Shown here: positions 16,285 to 23,802 of the stretch, piece after piece | Numbering within the stretch: the stretch's first letter is position 1 | Layout of the letters: every line of letters starts with the position of its first letter | From: Flavonifractor sp. An10 | GTDB lineage: Bacteria > Bacillota > Clostridia > Oscillospirales > Oscillospiraceae | Reading direction: 5' to 3' | Assembly (NCBI RefSeq): GCF_002161215.1 | Contig: NZ_NFMB01000004.1 | Coordinates: 403,192-467,191 of the forward strand | DNA length: 64,000 nucleotides | Translations under genes and position numbers: made by a program | The notes under the pieces: model-generated | What the model saw: only the letters and a program-made list of their open reading frames with translations | The model's database searches: none | What the model was told of the DNA's origin: nothing

Positions 16285-16560
16285 GTGGAGACCAGGCCGG
16301 AAAAGTCCCAGGCCCTCACCCGGCTGGCCCTGTGCGTCATCCTCGCCGTGGGGCTCTATGCCGGGGCGGGGAAGCTCCCCCAGCTGGAGCCCTGGAGGGG
16401 GTGGCTGGAGGGGCACAAGATCGAGGCCATTGCCGCGGCGGCGGCGGTGCTGTATGGGGTGTCCCTGCTCCTGTTTCCCCTGCCCAAGGAGGGGGAGGAC
16501 GGAGTGGAGCCGGATGCCGGCCCCTGTGCCGGCTATGAACCAACGGAGGGCCCGCTCTGA
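16285..16560 (+). CDS. Small membrane protein of unknown function
   Basis: A 91-residue protein starting at GTG, eight bases after AAAGGAGG. It has two hydrophobic segments (ALCVILAVGLYAGAG and IAAAAAVLYGVSLLLF) separated by a short amphipathic stretch (LEPWRGWLEGHK) and a charged tail. A possible -10 (TATACT, 16257-16262) lies just upstream. The gene is divergent from the ATPase operon, and its stop codon lies inside a perfect terminator-like palindrome. I do not recognise a family. Confidence 0.55.
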   Translation: METRPEKSQALTRLALCVILAVGLYAGAGKLPQLEPWRGWLEGHKIEAIAAAAAVLYGVSLLLFPLPKEGEDGVEPDAGPCAGYEPTEGPL

Positions 16561-16606
16561 GCGGGCCCTCCGTCCTGCTTCGAAAAAGCGGCAAAGCCGC
16601 TTTTTC
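16545..16606. terminator. Two consecutive terminator hairpins
   Basis: GGAGGGCCCGCTC-TGA... pairs with GCGGGCCCTCC across the stop codon of the small membrane gene (16545-16571). GAAAAAGCGGC-AAA-GCCGCTTTTTC follows at 16582-16606. The second has A- and T-tracts on both sides and can act in either direction. Confidence 0.75.
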
Positions 16607-16673
16607 AAAAAGGATCGCACGGCGGGAGGGCCTCGATTTCTTGCGAAAAAGTCGGCCCTTCCGCCATGAGAAG

Positions 16674-16745
16674 TGTCATTTCCGAGGCGCATGTCCCCGG
16701 AAATGACAGATTTGAACTTGATTCCGCCGCCTTCGGGCGGCGGAA
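16674..16745. repeat. Two inverted repeats downstream of the ROK kinase gene
   Basis: TGTCATTTCCG and CGGAAATGACA pair across 13 bases (16674-16708). TTCCGCCGCC-TTCG-GGCGGCGGAA (16722-16745) is a perfect stem with a stable TTCG loop. They lie in the convergent gap after the kinase gene. The second may help end its transcript, though no T-tract follows. Confidence 0.6.
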
Positions 16746-16783
16746 CTCTGCGAGGCCTTTCAGAAGACAGCTCCCCCTAGACC

Positions 16784-17728
16784 CTATCGGAACAGCGGCA
16801 GCAGGGCCGCGCCGATAATGCCCGCGTCGTTGCCCAGGGAGGCCCGCACCAGCCGGGTGCGGTGGAGGTTGTTGCGGGCATAGTCCTCCCGGTTGAGGAT
16901 GTAGCGCACCGGGGCCATGAGGGTCTCCCCCTGGGCGGAGGGCCCGCCGCCGATGCACACCACCTCGGGCTGGAAGAGGTTCACCAGGCTGGCGATGCCG
17001 CAGCCCAGGTAGTCCACGTACTCGTCAATGACCCTGCCGGCGGCGGCGTCGCCCTGGGCCGCGGCGTCGAAGGGGGTGCGGCCGTTGACCTCCTCCGGGC
17101 TCCCCGCCAGCTTCCACAGCAGGGAGTTGGGATCCTCCTCCATCACCTCCCGGGTGCGCTTGATGAGGGCGGTGGCGGAGCAGTAGGCCTCAAAGCAGCC
17201 CCGGCGGCCGCAGGTGCAGGGCCGCCCGCCGTGCTCGATGACCATGTGGCCCGCCTCCATGCCGGCGTAGTTGAAGCCGGTGTAGAGCTTGCCGTTCAGC
17301 ACCGCGCCGCTGCCCACCCCGGTGCCCAGGGTGACCAGCACCAGGGACTGGCTGCCCTTGCCCGCCCCGGCGGCGTACTCCCCCAGGGCGGCGGCGTTGG
17401 CGTCGTTCTCCAGGTAGATCTCCTTGCCCAGCCGCCTGCTCATCATCTCCGCCAGCGGCACGTTCCGGAAATCCAGGTTAGACCAGAATTTTACCACACC
17501 GTTCTCCGGGTCGATGGCCCCGGGGGAGCCGATGCCCACCGACGCGATGTCGTCCATGGAAAGCCCGGCGGCCTCCACGGCGGCCCGGGAGGCCGCCGCC
17601 ATCTGGTCGGCCACCGCCTCAACACCCCGGGGCGTGGGCAGGCTGACCTTGCCCAGGACAGCCCCTTCCTCGTCCACCACGGCTGCGGCCACGTTGGTGC
17701 CGCCCAAATCGATACCCAAATATTTCAT
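16784..17728 (-). CDS. glcK: ROK-family glucokinase
   Basis: Phosphorylates glucose with ATP to glucose 6-phosphate in the cytoplasm. Length is 314 residues, normal for the family. Seen: the ATP-binding start GIDLGGTNVAAAVVD; the ENDANAAALGE segment with the catalytic aspartate; TLGTGVGSG; the substrate-site G-x-E-A-G-H (156-161); and the ROK zinc motif C171TCGRRGC178FEAYC. The last motif separates it from plain fructokinases without zinc sites. AGGAGGAG precedes the ATG. A regulator role is excluded because no helix-turn-helix is present. It is probably transcribed alone. Confidence 0.9.
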   Translation of the reverse strand: MKYLGIDLGGTNVAAAVVDEEGAVLGKVSLPTPRGVEAVADQMAAASRAAVEAAGLSMDDIASVGIGSPGAIDPENGVVKFWSNLDFRNVPLAEMMSRRLGKEIYLENDANAAALGEYAAGAGKGSQSLVLVTLGTGVGSGAVLNGKLYTGFNYAGMEAGHMVIEHGGRPCTCGRRGCFEAYCSATALIKRTREVMEEDPNSLLWKLAGSPEEVNGRTPFDAAAQGDAAAGRVIDEYVDYLGCGIASLVNLFQPEVVCIGGGPSAQGETLMAPVRYILNREDYARNNLHRTRLVRASLGNDAGIIGAALLPLFR

Positions 17729-17803
17729 AGTCGCTCCTCCTGCTCAAAACGTAGCCACATTATAATACAGGAGCGGCCCCGGCACAAGAGGCAATGAGCC
17801 CGC

Positions 17804-18700
17804 TCACAGCCGGGAAACCCGGTGGATGATCAAAAAGCCGGCCAGCAGGGAGAGCAGGCAGGGCAGCCACTCCGCCGCGCCCGGCAGCCCGGGGAGCAGG
17901 GTGGGCAGGGAGGCCAGCATGAAGCCCAGAATCACCAGATAGGTGGCCCGGGGATAGCGGGTCATCAGCAGATCCAACGCCCTGGTGAACAGAAAGATCC
18001 CCGCCAGCAGCCCCAGGGCCAGGGGGAACAGGAAGGCCAGATCCAGGCGGGCAATGGCCGTCATCGTCCCGTCATACAGCCCCAGCAGCAGGAGCAGGTA
18101 GGACACGCTGATGCCGGGCAGCACCAGGGCCGCCGCCGCCAGCGCCCCCGCCAGCAGCAGGAGCAGGAAGCCCCCGGCCCCGCCGGCCGCCGCTTCATGG
18201 GCCGGAACCGGCAGGCGGTTCAGCGCCAGCACCAGCGCCGCCCCCAGCAGCACATAGACGGGCACCCGCCACTGGAAGTGCTGGATCCGGCTCTTCCGGT
18301 AGACGGCGGGCACGCTGCCCGCCACCGCCCCCAGGAAAAAGCAGCCGGTGGGGAGGGGGAACTGCTCCAGCAGGCCCAGCAGGGGCCGGGCCAGCAGGAG
18401 GATCCCGCCGCAGGCCCCCAGGCAGAACCAGAACAGCAGCCGCAGGCTCTCCCGTTTGTGGGCGCGGAAGCCGCTGACCGCCCGAACCAGCTGGTCATAG
18501 ATGCCCAGGATGATGGCCGTGGTGCCGCCGCTGACCCCGGGGATCAGCATGGTTCCGCCCACCACGGCCCCTTTTGCCGCCGCAGCGGCGGCATATCTAA
18601 ACCGGCTCAGGCGCTCCGGGGCCTCCGCGCTGCCGCCCGGCGGCTCCGCCTCCATGGGCCCCGGGGCCCCGTTCCACTGTTCCTTATCCATATCCATCAT
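17804..18700 (-). CDS. DUF368 membrane protein (polyprenyl-phosphate translocase family)
   Basis: A 298-residue integral membrane protein with the DUF368 signature MLIPGVSGGTTAIILGIYDQL in the first third and a second, inverted-repeat-like LVLPGISVSYLLLLLGLYD in the second half. Members of this family (PopT) have recently been shown to recycle undecaprenyl phosphate across the membrane, which supplies peptidoglycan and wall-polymer synthesis. The first 35 residues are a soluble Pro/Glu-rich lead. AGGTGG precedes the ATG-ATG start. It sits beside glycolipid and envelope genes, which fits that role. The specific activity is inferred from family knowledge. Confidence 0.85.
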   Translation of the reverse strand: MMDMDKEQWNGAPGPMEAEPPGGSAEAPERLSRFRYAAAAAAKGAVVGGTMLIPGVSGGTTAIILGIYDQLVRAVSGFRAHKRESLRLLFWFCLGACGGILLLARPLLGLLEQFPLPTGCFFLGAVAGSVPAVYRKSRIQHFQWRVPVYVLLGAALVLALNRLPVPAHEAAAGGAGGFLLLLLAGALAAAALVLPGISVSYLLLLLGLYDGTMTAIARLDLAFLFPLALGLLAGIFLFTRALDLLMTRYPRATYLVILGFMLASLPTLLPGLPGAAEWLPCLLSLLAGFLIIHRVSRL

Positions 18701-18748
18701 AGTCCACCTGCAAGGATGTGTTTTGCCGCCCCGGCGCCGGGGCGGAAG

Positions 18749-18779
18749 GGGCGGCCACCCGTTTGCCGGATGGCCGCCC
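18749..18779 (-). terminator. Hairpin after the glycolipid operon
   Basis: GGGCGGCCA pairs with TGGCCGCCC around a 13-base loop, just downstream of the YbhN-like gene. There is no clear T-tract, so it may be only a 3' protective stem. Confidence 0.45.
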
Positions 18780-18788
18780 GCCGGGATC

Positions 18789-19862
18789 TTATGTTGCCAC
18801 CGTGCCCCGGGCCGTCTTAGGGAGGCGGGGGGAGATCTCGATGGCCCGGTTTTTCCGGGTGCGCAGGTGGACTGTCAGGGTGACGCCCGCGCTGATCAGG
18901 AGGAAAGCGTAGAAGCTGATGCCCCGGGAGACCAGCACCGCCGGGGCCACCAGCCCCGCACCGAAGAAGAGCTTCATGGCGGCCACAAAGCCGCCCTCGG
19001 AGGCGCCCACCGCCCCGGGCAGGGGGAGGGAGGCCACCGCCAGGGTGACCAGGGCCTGGGTGCCGATGATGGCCATGGCGCCGCTGCCGCTGAGGCCGAA
19101 GGCGTGGTACACCACCAGGGGCACGGCGAACAGGGCGGTGAGCTGGCAGAAGGTGACGCCCAGCAGGGCGGGCGCCAGGCCGGGGTTCTGCTTGACGCAC
19201 TCGGCCCCCCGGCGGTACTCCTCCATCTGCTTCTCCAGCTTCTCCCGGGCGGCGGCCTCGTTGCGCACCAGGCGCACCCGCACCAGCAGGGACAGCACAC
19301 AGCCGGTGAGCTTCCGGGCGGCGTTGGGGAGGAACATGAGGCACAGCATGCCCGCCGTCAGCACCCCGTTCACCGCCGCGCCGAACAGGAGCAGCAGCCC
19401 CAGCCCGGTGCCCAGGTTGGTCACCAGATCAAAGCGCAGCAGGACGATGGCCAGGGCGTAGCCCATGACCACCACCTGATAGCACACGGCGATGAGCATC
19501 ATGTTCAGGGCCCCGTGGGCGGCGGGGATGCCGTCCTTGGACATGTAGTAGACCTGGGCGGGCTGGCCGCCGGTGGCGGAGGGGGTGATGGAGCTGACAT
19601 AGAAGCCCACGAAGGAGTAGCCCAGGCAGTGCCGGTAGGGCGCCCTGTGGCCCAGCCGGCCCAGGATCAGGTGGGAGCACAGGGCCTCGCACCCCACAAA
19701 CACCAGCATGAGCCCCAGGCCCAGCACCAGCCAGCCGGGCTTAAGCCGGCCCAGGATCTGGAGCAGCCGGGTGATGGGCTGATCCTTGAACAGCATCCAG
19801 CCGGTGAGGGCCATGATGGCCACAATCAGCCCGATGCCGACCAGCGTCTTTTTCCTGCTCAT
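18789..19862 (-). CDS. YbhN/LPG-synthase-type flippase-like membrane protein (UPF0104)
   Basis: A 357-residue protein with about eight membrane segments. It contains the PF03706-type core: YSFVGFYVSSITPSATGGQP in the middle and LPLPGAVGASEGGFVAAMKL later, the conserved P-S-A-x-G-G-x-P and P-x-P-G-x-x-G-x-x-E elements. The soluble lysyl-transferase half of MprF is absent, so this is the stand-alone translocase-like form. It overlaps the glycosyltransferase gene by ATGA, implying translational coupling. A role in moving or handling the glycolipid made by that enzyme is a reasonable inference. The MSRKKT start is chosen from this overlap. Confidence 0.83.
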   Translation of the reverse strand: MSRKKTLVGIGLIVAIMALTGWMLFKDQPITRLLQILGRLKPGWLVLGLGLMLVFVGCEALCSHLILGRLGHRAPYRHCLGYSFVGFYVSSITPSATGGQPAQVYYMSKDGIPAAHGALNMMLIAVCYQVVVMGYALAIVLLRFDLVTNLGTGLGLLLLFGAAVNGVLTAGMLCLMFLPNAARKLTGCVLSLLVRVRLVRNEAAAREKLEKQMEEYRRGAECVKQNPGLAPALLGVTFCQLTALFAVPLVVYHAFGLSGSGAMAIIGTQALVTLAVASLPLPGAVGASEGGFVAAMKLFFGAGLVAPAVLVSRGISFYAFLLISAGVTLTVHLRTRKNRAIEISPRLPKTARGTVAT

Positions 19863-20953
19863 GCCACGCCCACTCCTTTTTCCTCCCGCAGGCCCGCCAG
19901 AATCCGGGCCAGGCTCTCGCTCTCCAGCTGCCCCTTCATATGCCGCATGTTGGCGCGCATGGACTCCAGGGCCGCGTCGTCGTAAATCAGCGCCCGAATG
20001 GCCTCCAGGCACTCCTCGGGCTCCTTGGCCGCCACGCGGCCCAGTCCCCGCTTCACCAGGAAGCGGGCGTTGAGCTTCTCCTGCTCCAGAAAGGGCTCCC
20101 ACGCCAGGATGGGCAGCTCGGAGAAGATGGTCTCAAACAGGGTGATGCCGCCGGGCTTGGTGAGCACCAGATCGGCCCGGGCCATGTAGTCGTAAACCCG
20201 GTCGGTGAAGCCCAGCACCTGGATGTGGGGATACCTGCCCGCCAGGCGGTCGTAGAGCTTCTGGTTCCGGCCGGTGATAATGGTGGTGTGGACGCCGGGC
20301 AGGGCGTCCAGCGCCTCATAAAAGCTGTCCTTCCTGGGCAGCAGGCCCAGCCCGCCGCCCATGATCAAAAGCTGGCGGGTGCGGCCCGGCCGGCGCACCA
20401 CGGGCCGCTTGAACTCACAGCGGACGGGGATGCCGGTGACACAGATGCTCTCCCGCTCCACCCCCTTGGCGGCCAGCTTCTCCCTGATGTCGTTGGAGCC
20501 CACCAGGTAGCAGTCGGTGTACCGGTGGATCCACTCGGAGTGGCTGGACAGGTCGGTGACGCAGGTGATCAGGGGCAGGCGGCTGCCCGTGGCCCCCTTC
20601 CAGCGGGATACCATCCGGGCGCACAGGGGGTGGGTGGCGATCACCGCGTCGGGGCTCTTCTCCACCATCAGGCCGGACAGCTCATCCAGAAACAGGTCGT
20701 CCAGCAGAGTCCAGGTGTCGGCGGGCAGATCCCGCGTCAGCTTATAGTAGAGATTGAACAGCCCGCTGCCCCGGGTGACCAGCAGGTTGAAGCATTTATA
20801 CATGGCATCGGAGGCGTTGGGCATGGCCTGTGCCACCAGATCCAGCACCTCCACCTCAGCCCCGGGAAACGCCCGCAGCAGCTGCTGGCGCAGGGACTGG
20901 GAGGCCGACCAGTGGCCCATGCCGAATTTTCCGGTGAGAATCAGAATACGCAC
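19859..20953 (-). CDS. MGDG-synthase-like diacylglycerol glycosyltransferase (GT28)
   Basis: A 364-residue GT-B enzyme. The N-terminal domain (MRILILTGKFGMGHWSASQS) has the MGDG-synthase-type G-x-G-H-x-x-A motif. The C-terminal GT28 domain shows MGGGLGLLPRKDSF and the donor site RADLVLTKPGGITLFE. Such enzymes (UgtP/YpfP type) add sugars to diacylglycerol on the cytoplasmic face to make membrane glycolipids or the lipoteichoic acid anchor. Start is GTG with AGGGGA upstream. It is first in an operon with the YbhN-like protein. A GTTTTCT-TT-AGAAAAC inverted repeat lies about 40 bp upstream, next to a TATACT, and may be an operator. Confidence 0.88.
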   Translation of the reverse strand: MRILILTGKFGMGHWSASQSLRQQLLRAFPGAEVEVLDLVAQAMPNASDAMYKCFNLLVTRGSGLFNLYYKLTRDLPADTWTLLDDLFLDELSGLMVEKSPDAVIATHPLCARMVSRWKGATGSRLPLITCVTDLSSHSEWIHRYTDCYLVGSNDIREKLAAKGVERESICVTGIPVRCEFKRPVVRRPGRTRQLLIMGGGLGLLPRKDSFYEALDALPGVHTTIITGRNQKLYDRLAGRYPHIQVLGFTDRVYDYMARADLVLTKPGGITLFETIFSELPILAWEPFLEQEKLNARFLVKRGLGRVAAKEPEECLEAIRALIYDDAALESMRANMRHMKGQLESESLARILAGLREEKGVGVA

Positions 20954-21030
20954 GGGGGTTCCCCTCCTTTACTGTACCCAGTATAGCGGAGTTTTCTTTA
21001 GAAAACCTCGGTGCAATCCTTAAAGAATGA

Positions 21031-21555
21031 TTAAGAAATTCTAACAATTCGTCCGGAGGGGGTCTCCGGCGGGACACAGCAGGCCGCCGCCCGCCAGGTT
21101 TCGCCGGAATAGGCCCGGAAGACCAGCCCGTCCAGCGTCCCCTCCTCCCCCGGCGCCAGCAGGGGGACGGCGATGGTGCGGGGGGCCTGCCGCAGGCCCA
21201 GGCCGGTGCACTTGACCCGTGCCTCCTTCAGCGTCCAGAGGGTATAAAACGTCCCCCAGCCGCCCCCCTGCTGTTGAAACCAGGCGTATTCCCTCCCGGA
21301 GAGCACATGCCGGGCCAGGCCCGCCCGCCGGGGGCGCACCAGCTCCACATCCACCCCCAGGGGGGCGCCCCCCGCGCCGCACAGGGCCAGGCCCCCGCTG
21401 TGGCTCAGGTTGAAGTGGAGGCCCGGCGCGCTGGGAAAGAAGGGCTTGCCGTTTTCCTCCCGCTCCACGGGCGGCAGGTCGGCCAGGCCGTACTCCGCCG
21501 TTACCAGCTCTCCCAGAAGCTCATATGCGTCCCCGTGTCCCAGCCACAGCACCAT
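21031..21555 (-). CDS. 4'-phosphopantetheinyl transferase, Sfp-like
   Basis: Transfers phosphopantetheine from CoA to a serine of acyl/peptidyl carrier proteins. The protein is 174 residues, short compared with Sfp (about 220) because the N-terminal half is trimmed. Key motifs are present: GKPFF followed by LHFNLSHSG, GVDVE (metal-binding Asp and Glu) and FYTLWTLKEARVKCTG (the W-x-x-K-E-A-x-x-K motif). GGAGGCGGG precedes the ATG. No polyketide or peptide synthetase is nearby, so the carrier partner is elsewhere in the genome. Confidence 0.85.
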   Translation of the reverse strand: MVLWLGHGDAYELLGELVTAEYGLADLPPVEREENGKPFFPSAPGLHFNLSHSGGLALCGAGGAPLGVDVELVRPRRAGLARHVLSGREYAWFQQQGGGWGTFYTLWTLKEARVKCTGLGLRQAPRTIAVPLLAPGEEGTLDGLVFRAYSGETWRAAACCVPPETPSGRIVRIS

Positions 21556-21602
21556 CTTTCCCGCCTCCTTTCCCCCAGCATACCACAGATCGCCGCAATT
21601 TT

Positions 21603-21625
21603 GTAGGGGCGGATATCATCCGCCC
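21603..21625. repeat. REP-like palindrome
   Basis: GTAGGGGCGGATATCATCCGCCC is an imperfect palindrome in the convergent-side gap between the phosphopantetheinyl transferase and serpin genes. Related copies lie at 23732-23754 and 54144-54166. Confidence 0.7.
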
Positions 21626-21631
21626 GCCGCT

Positions 21632-22870
21632 TTACGGCCGCTCAAAGGTGCCCAGAAACAGGGGCACCCCCCGCTCCAGATCCACAATGGCATAGCAGAA
21701 AGGCCGATCCAGAATCAGCTCCTCATAGTCCATAGGTGCGGGCGCCCCCGCCGGCGCCATCACCACCGTGGACGCGGCGGCCTCGGTGCCCTCCTCGTCC
21801 ACCTGGATCTTGGCCCGGTGGAGCACCGAGTCGATGAACAGCGGGCCGCCGCTTTCCGTGGTGCCCAGCCCGGAGAGGTCGGCACGGGCCGGGTCGAAGG
21901 CGGCGTCCAGGCCCAGGGCGGACAGGACGTCTTTCAGCTCGCCGCCCCACTCGGCCTCGAATTTTGGCATGCGGAGCAGCAGCCGGGTGTCCTCCGCCGC
22001 CCCGATCAGCGCCGGGAAGGTGCCCCCGTCCAGGTCTTCCAGCCAGGCGTCCAAGTCCCCATCGGGCAGGACGGCCGCGAAGGCCAGCCGCCCGTCGTCG
22101 TAGGGGAGCACAACCCCGGCGGCGTCTTCAGTGCGGAAGTACTGCTCCTGCCGGATGCCGTTGGAGAGAAAGTCGGTTACCGTGCCCGTCCCGTCGGCGG
22201 CGTAGAAGCTGTCCTCCCGGGTGCTGTTCGGGTCGAACCCGTCGGCCCAGGTGTTTTTCAAATAGAGGGCGTTGACCAGCAGCAGGGCGGCGTCCTCCGC
22301 CGGCATCTCTGTCAATATCTCGGGGATCATGCCGCCGGTGTTCTCCTCCACCCAGCCGTTCACCGCCCGTCTGGTCTGCTCGGTGGCGAGGTCGGCCTGG
22401 TAGAGCCCCGCATCATAGAAGGCGGCGCACCGGGAGAGAAACAGCTCGTTGGCCTCCAGGCTGTCGTCCAGCCACAGGGAGTCGGCCAGATTGGACACGG
22501 TGCTGCCGCCCAAATCCCGATACTCGGCCAGCAGGGAGGCGGCGTTGGCGTTGACGGTGTCCACATCCGCCCCCAGCAGGGCCTCAAACTCCGCCAGGGT
22601 ATCCCCGGCGGCGCCGTTGGCCGTCATGGACAGGGCCAGGGAAATGGACAGGGGGGAGAGCAGGGTGTTCACCCCCGGCTCCCGCACCGCCCGGAGCAGC
22701 TGGGCCCCCAGATTGCCGATGGCGGCGTCCGCCGCCCCGTCGGCCTCCGGGGGCGCGGACGTTCCGAGCGCAAACTGCCGGGACAGGTCGGTCACACCCG
22801 CCCCGAGGGGGGCGGCGCAGCCCACCAGCAGGGCCAGGGGCAGGAGCAGAGACAGCAGCTTTCCTTTCAC
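21632..22870 (-). CDS. Secreted lipoprotein serpin (serine protease inhibitor)
   Basis: Extracellular suicide inhibitor of serine proteases; 412 residues. A lipoprotein signal (LLLPLALLVGCAAP) suggests membrane anchoring through the cysteine at about residue 17. The serpin fold is evident: NTLLSPLSISLALSMTANGA (helix B), FLSRCAAFYDAGL, NGWVEENTGGMIPEIL, LLLVNALYLKNTWADGF, and the C-terminal RPFCYAIVD/PLFLGTFERP. The reactive-loop hinge E359-E-G-T-E-A-A-A-S367 has the small residues of an inhibitory serpin; the loop that follows is Val/Met/Ala/Pro-rich. Start is GTG after GAGGAGGG. It is divergent from a two-component system, with shared upstream DNA. In gut bacteria, serpins are thought to blunt host or competitor proteases. 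Confidence 0.9.
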   Translation of the reverse strand: MKGKLLSLLLPLALLVGCAAPLGAGVTDLSRQFALGTSAPPEADGAADAAIGNLGAQLLRAVREPGVNTLLSPLSISLALSMTANGAAGDTLAEFEALLGADVDTVNANAASLLAEYRDLGGSTVSNLADSLWLDDSLEANELFLSRCAAFYDAGLYQADLATEQTRRAVNGWVEENTGGMIPEILTEMPAEDAALLLVNALYLKNTWADGFDPNSTREDSFYAADGTGTVTDFLSNGIRQEQYFRTEDAAGVVLPYDDGRLAFAAVLPDGDLDAWLEDLDGGTFPALIGAAEDTRLLLRMPKFEAEWGGELKDVLSALGLDAAFDPARADLSGLGTTESGGPLFIDSVLHRAKIQVDEEGTEAAASTVVMAPAGAPAPMDYEELILDRPFCYAIVDLERGVPLFLGTFERP

Positions 22871-22933
22871 GGGGAACCCTCCTCATAATTTTATTTGCTT
22901 TTTAGACGGAAGTTAGGGTAAAATGTTCCATGT

Positions 22934-22989
22934 CTTAAAGCCTTCTTAAAACATTTCCCCCGTGGGACTTAAATCTTTTCCGCTAGACT
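22934..22989 (+). promoter_or_regulatory. Direct repeats CTTAAA before the response regulator gene
   Basis: CTTAAA occurs at 22934, 22945 and 22968, spaced 11 and 23 bp, on one face of the helix. A TAGACT follows (22984-22989) as a possible -10. OmpR/PhoB-type regulators typically bind such tandem repeats, so autoregulation, perhaps shared with the divergent serpin, is plausible but inferred. Confidence 0.45.
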
Positions 22990-23013
22990 GATTCTGCAAG
23001 ACGAGGTGAGGGT

Positions 23014-23715
23014 ATGAACACCATTCTGATCTGCGACGACGACAAGGACATCGTCTCCGCCCTGGACATCTACCTGACCAGCGAGGGGTACGAGACGGTA
23101 AAGGCCTATGACGGGCTGGAGTGCCTGGAGGCGGTGAAGCGCCAGCCGGTGGATCTGATCCTGCTGGACGTGATGATGCCCGGCCTGGACGGCATCCGCA
23201 CCACCGCCAAGCTGCGGGAGAGCTGCAACGTGCCCATCATCCTGCTCACCGCCAAGAGCGAGGACAGCGACAAGATCCTGGGCCTGAACATCGGCGCGGA
23301 CGACTACATCACCAAGCCCTTCAACCCCATTGAGGTGATCGCCCGGGTGAAGAGCCAGCTGCGGCGGTACACCAGCCTGGGGGGCAAGAGCGGCGGCGGG
23401 AACGACAATTCCTCCCTGCTCACCAACGGCGGCATCGCCATGGACGACGGGGCCAAGTCGGTGACGGTGGACGGGGAGCCGGTGAGCCTCACCCCCCTGG
23501 AGTACAACATCCTCCTGTTGCTGATGAAGAACCCCGGCCGGGTGTTCTCCACCAGCCAGATCTACGAGCTGGTGTGGAACGACCCCTCTCTGGGCTCGGA
23601 GAACACGGTGGCCGTCCACATCCGCCACCTGCGGGAGAAGCTGGAGATTGACCCGGCCAACCCCCGCTACATCAAGGTGGTGTGGGGATTGGGTTACAAG
23701 ATGGAAAAAGCGTAG
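23014..23715 (+). CDS. OmpR/PhoB-family response regulator
   Basis: A 233-residue transcription regulator. The receiver domain (1-120) has acidic residues DDD at 8-10, phospho-acceptor D52 in LILLDVMMPG, the switch residue in LLTAKS, and K104-type lysine in YITKPF. The C-terminal winged helix (about 135-230) contains SLTPLEYNILLLLMKNPGRV, NTVAVHIRHLREKLE and VVWGLGYKME, giving a VanR-like overall appearance. A Gly/Ser/Asn-rich linker joins the halves. GAGGTGAGGG precedes the ATG. The cognate kinase lies 87 bp downstream with a REP-like palindrome between. Confidence 0.93.
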   Translation: MNTILICDDDKDIVSALDIYLTSEGYETVKAYDGLECLEAVKRQPVDLILLDVMMPGLDGIRTTAKLRESCNVPIILLTAKSEDSDKILGLNIGADDYITKPFNPIEVIARVKSQLRRYTSLGGKSGGGNDNSSLLTNGGIAMDDGAKSVTVDGEPVSLTPLEYNILLLLMKNPGRVFSTSQIYELVWNDPSLGSENTVAVHIRHLREKLEIDPANPRYIKVVWGLGYKMEKA

Positions 23716-23731
23716 GGGCCTCCATCCATCT

Positions 23732-23754
23732 GGGCGGATCATATCCGCCCCTAC
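23732..23754. repeat. REP-like palindrome between regulator and kinase genes
   Basis: GGGCGGATCATATCCGCCCCTAC is the reverse-oriented form of the element at 21603-21625. It could modulate expression of the kinase within the operon. Confidence 0.7.
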
Positions 23755-23802
23755 TATTCACTTTTCCCTATTCACTCTTCACTGCCCTTCCGAGGTGATC
23801 CC

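Noticed and set aside
13249..16560. Roughly 1100-codon plus-strand frame across the GNAT and P-type ATPase genes
   Set aside because: Composition (Gln/His/Gly/Glu-rich) and lack of any motif mark it as antisense. Only its last 91 codons, after a GTG with a good ribosome binding site, are kept as a small gene.
18501..19985. 494-codon plus-strand frame opposite the DUF368 and YbhN-like genes
   Set aside because: Antisense to two clear membrane proteins; Gln/His/Gly-rich with no motifs.
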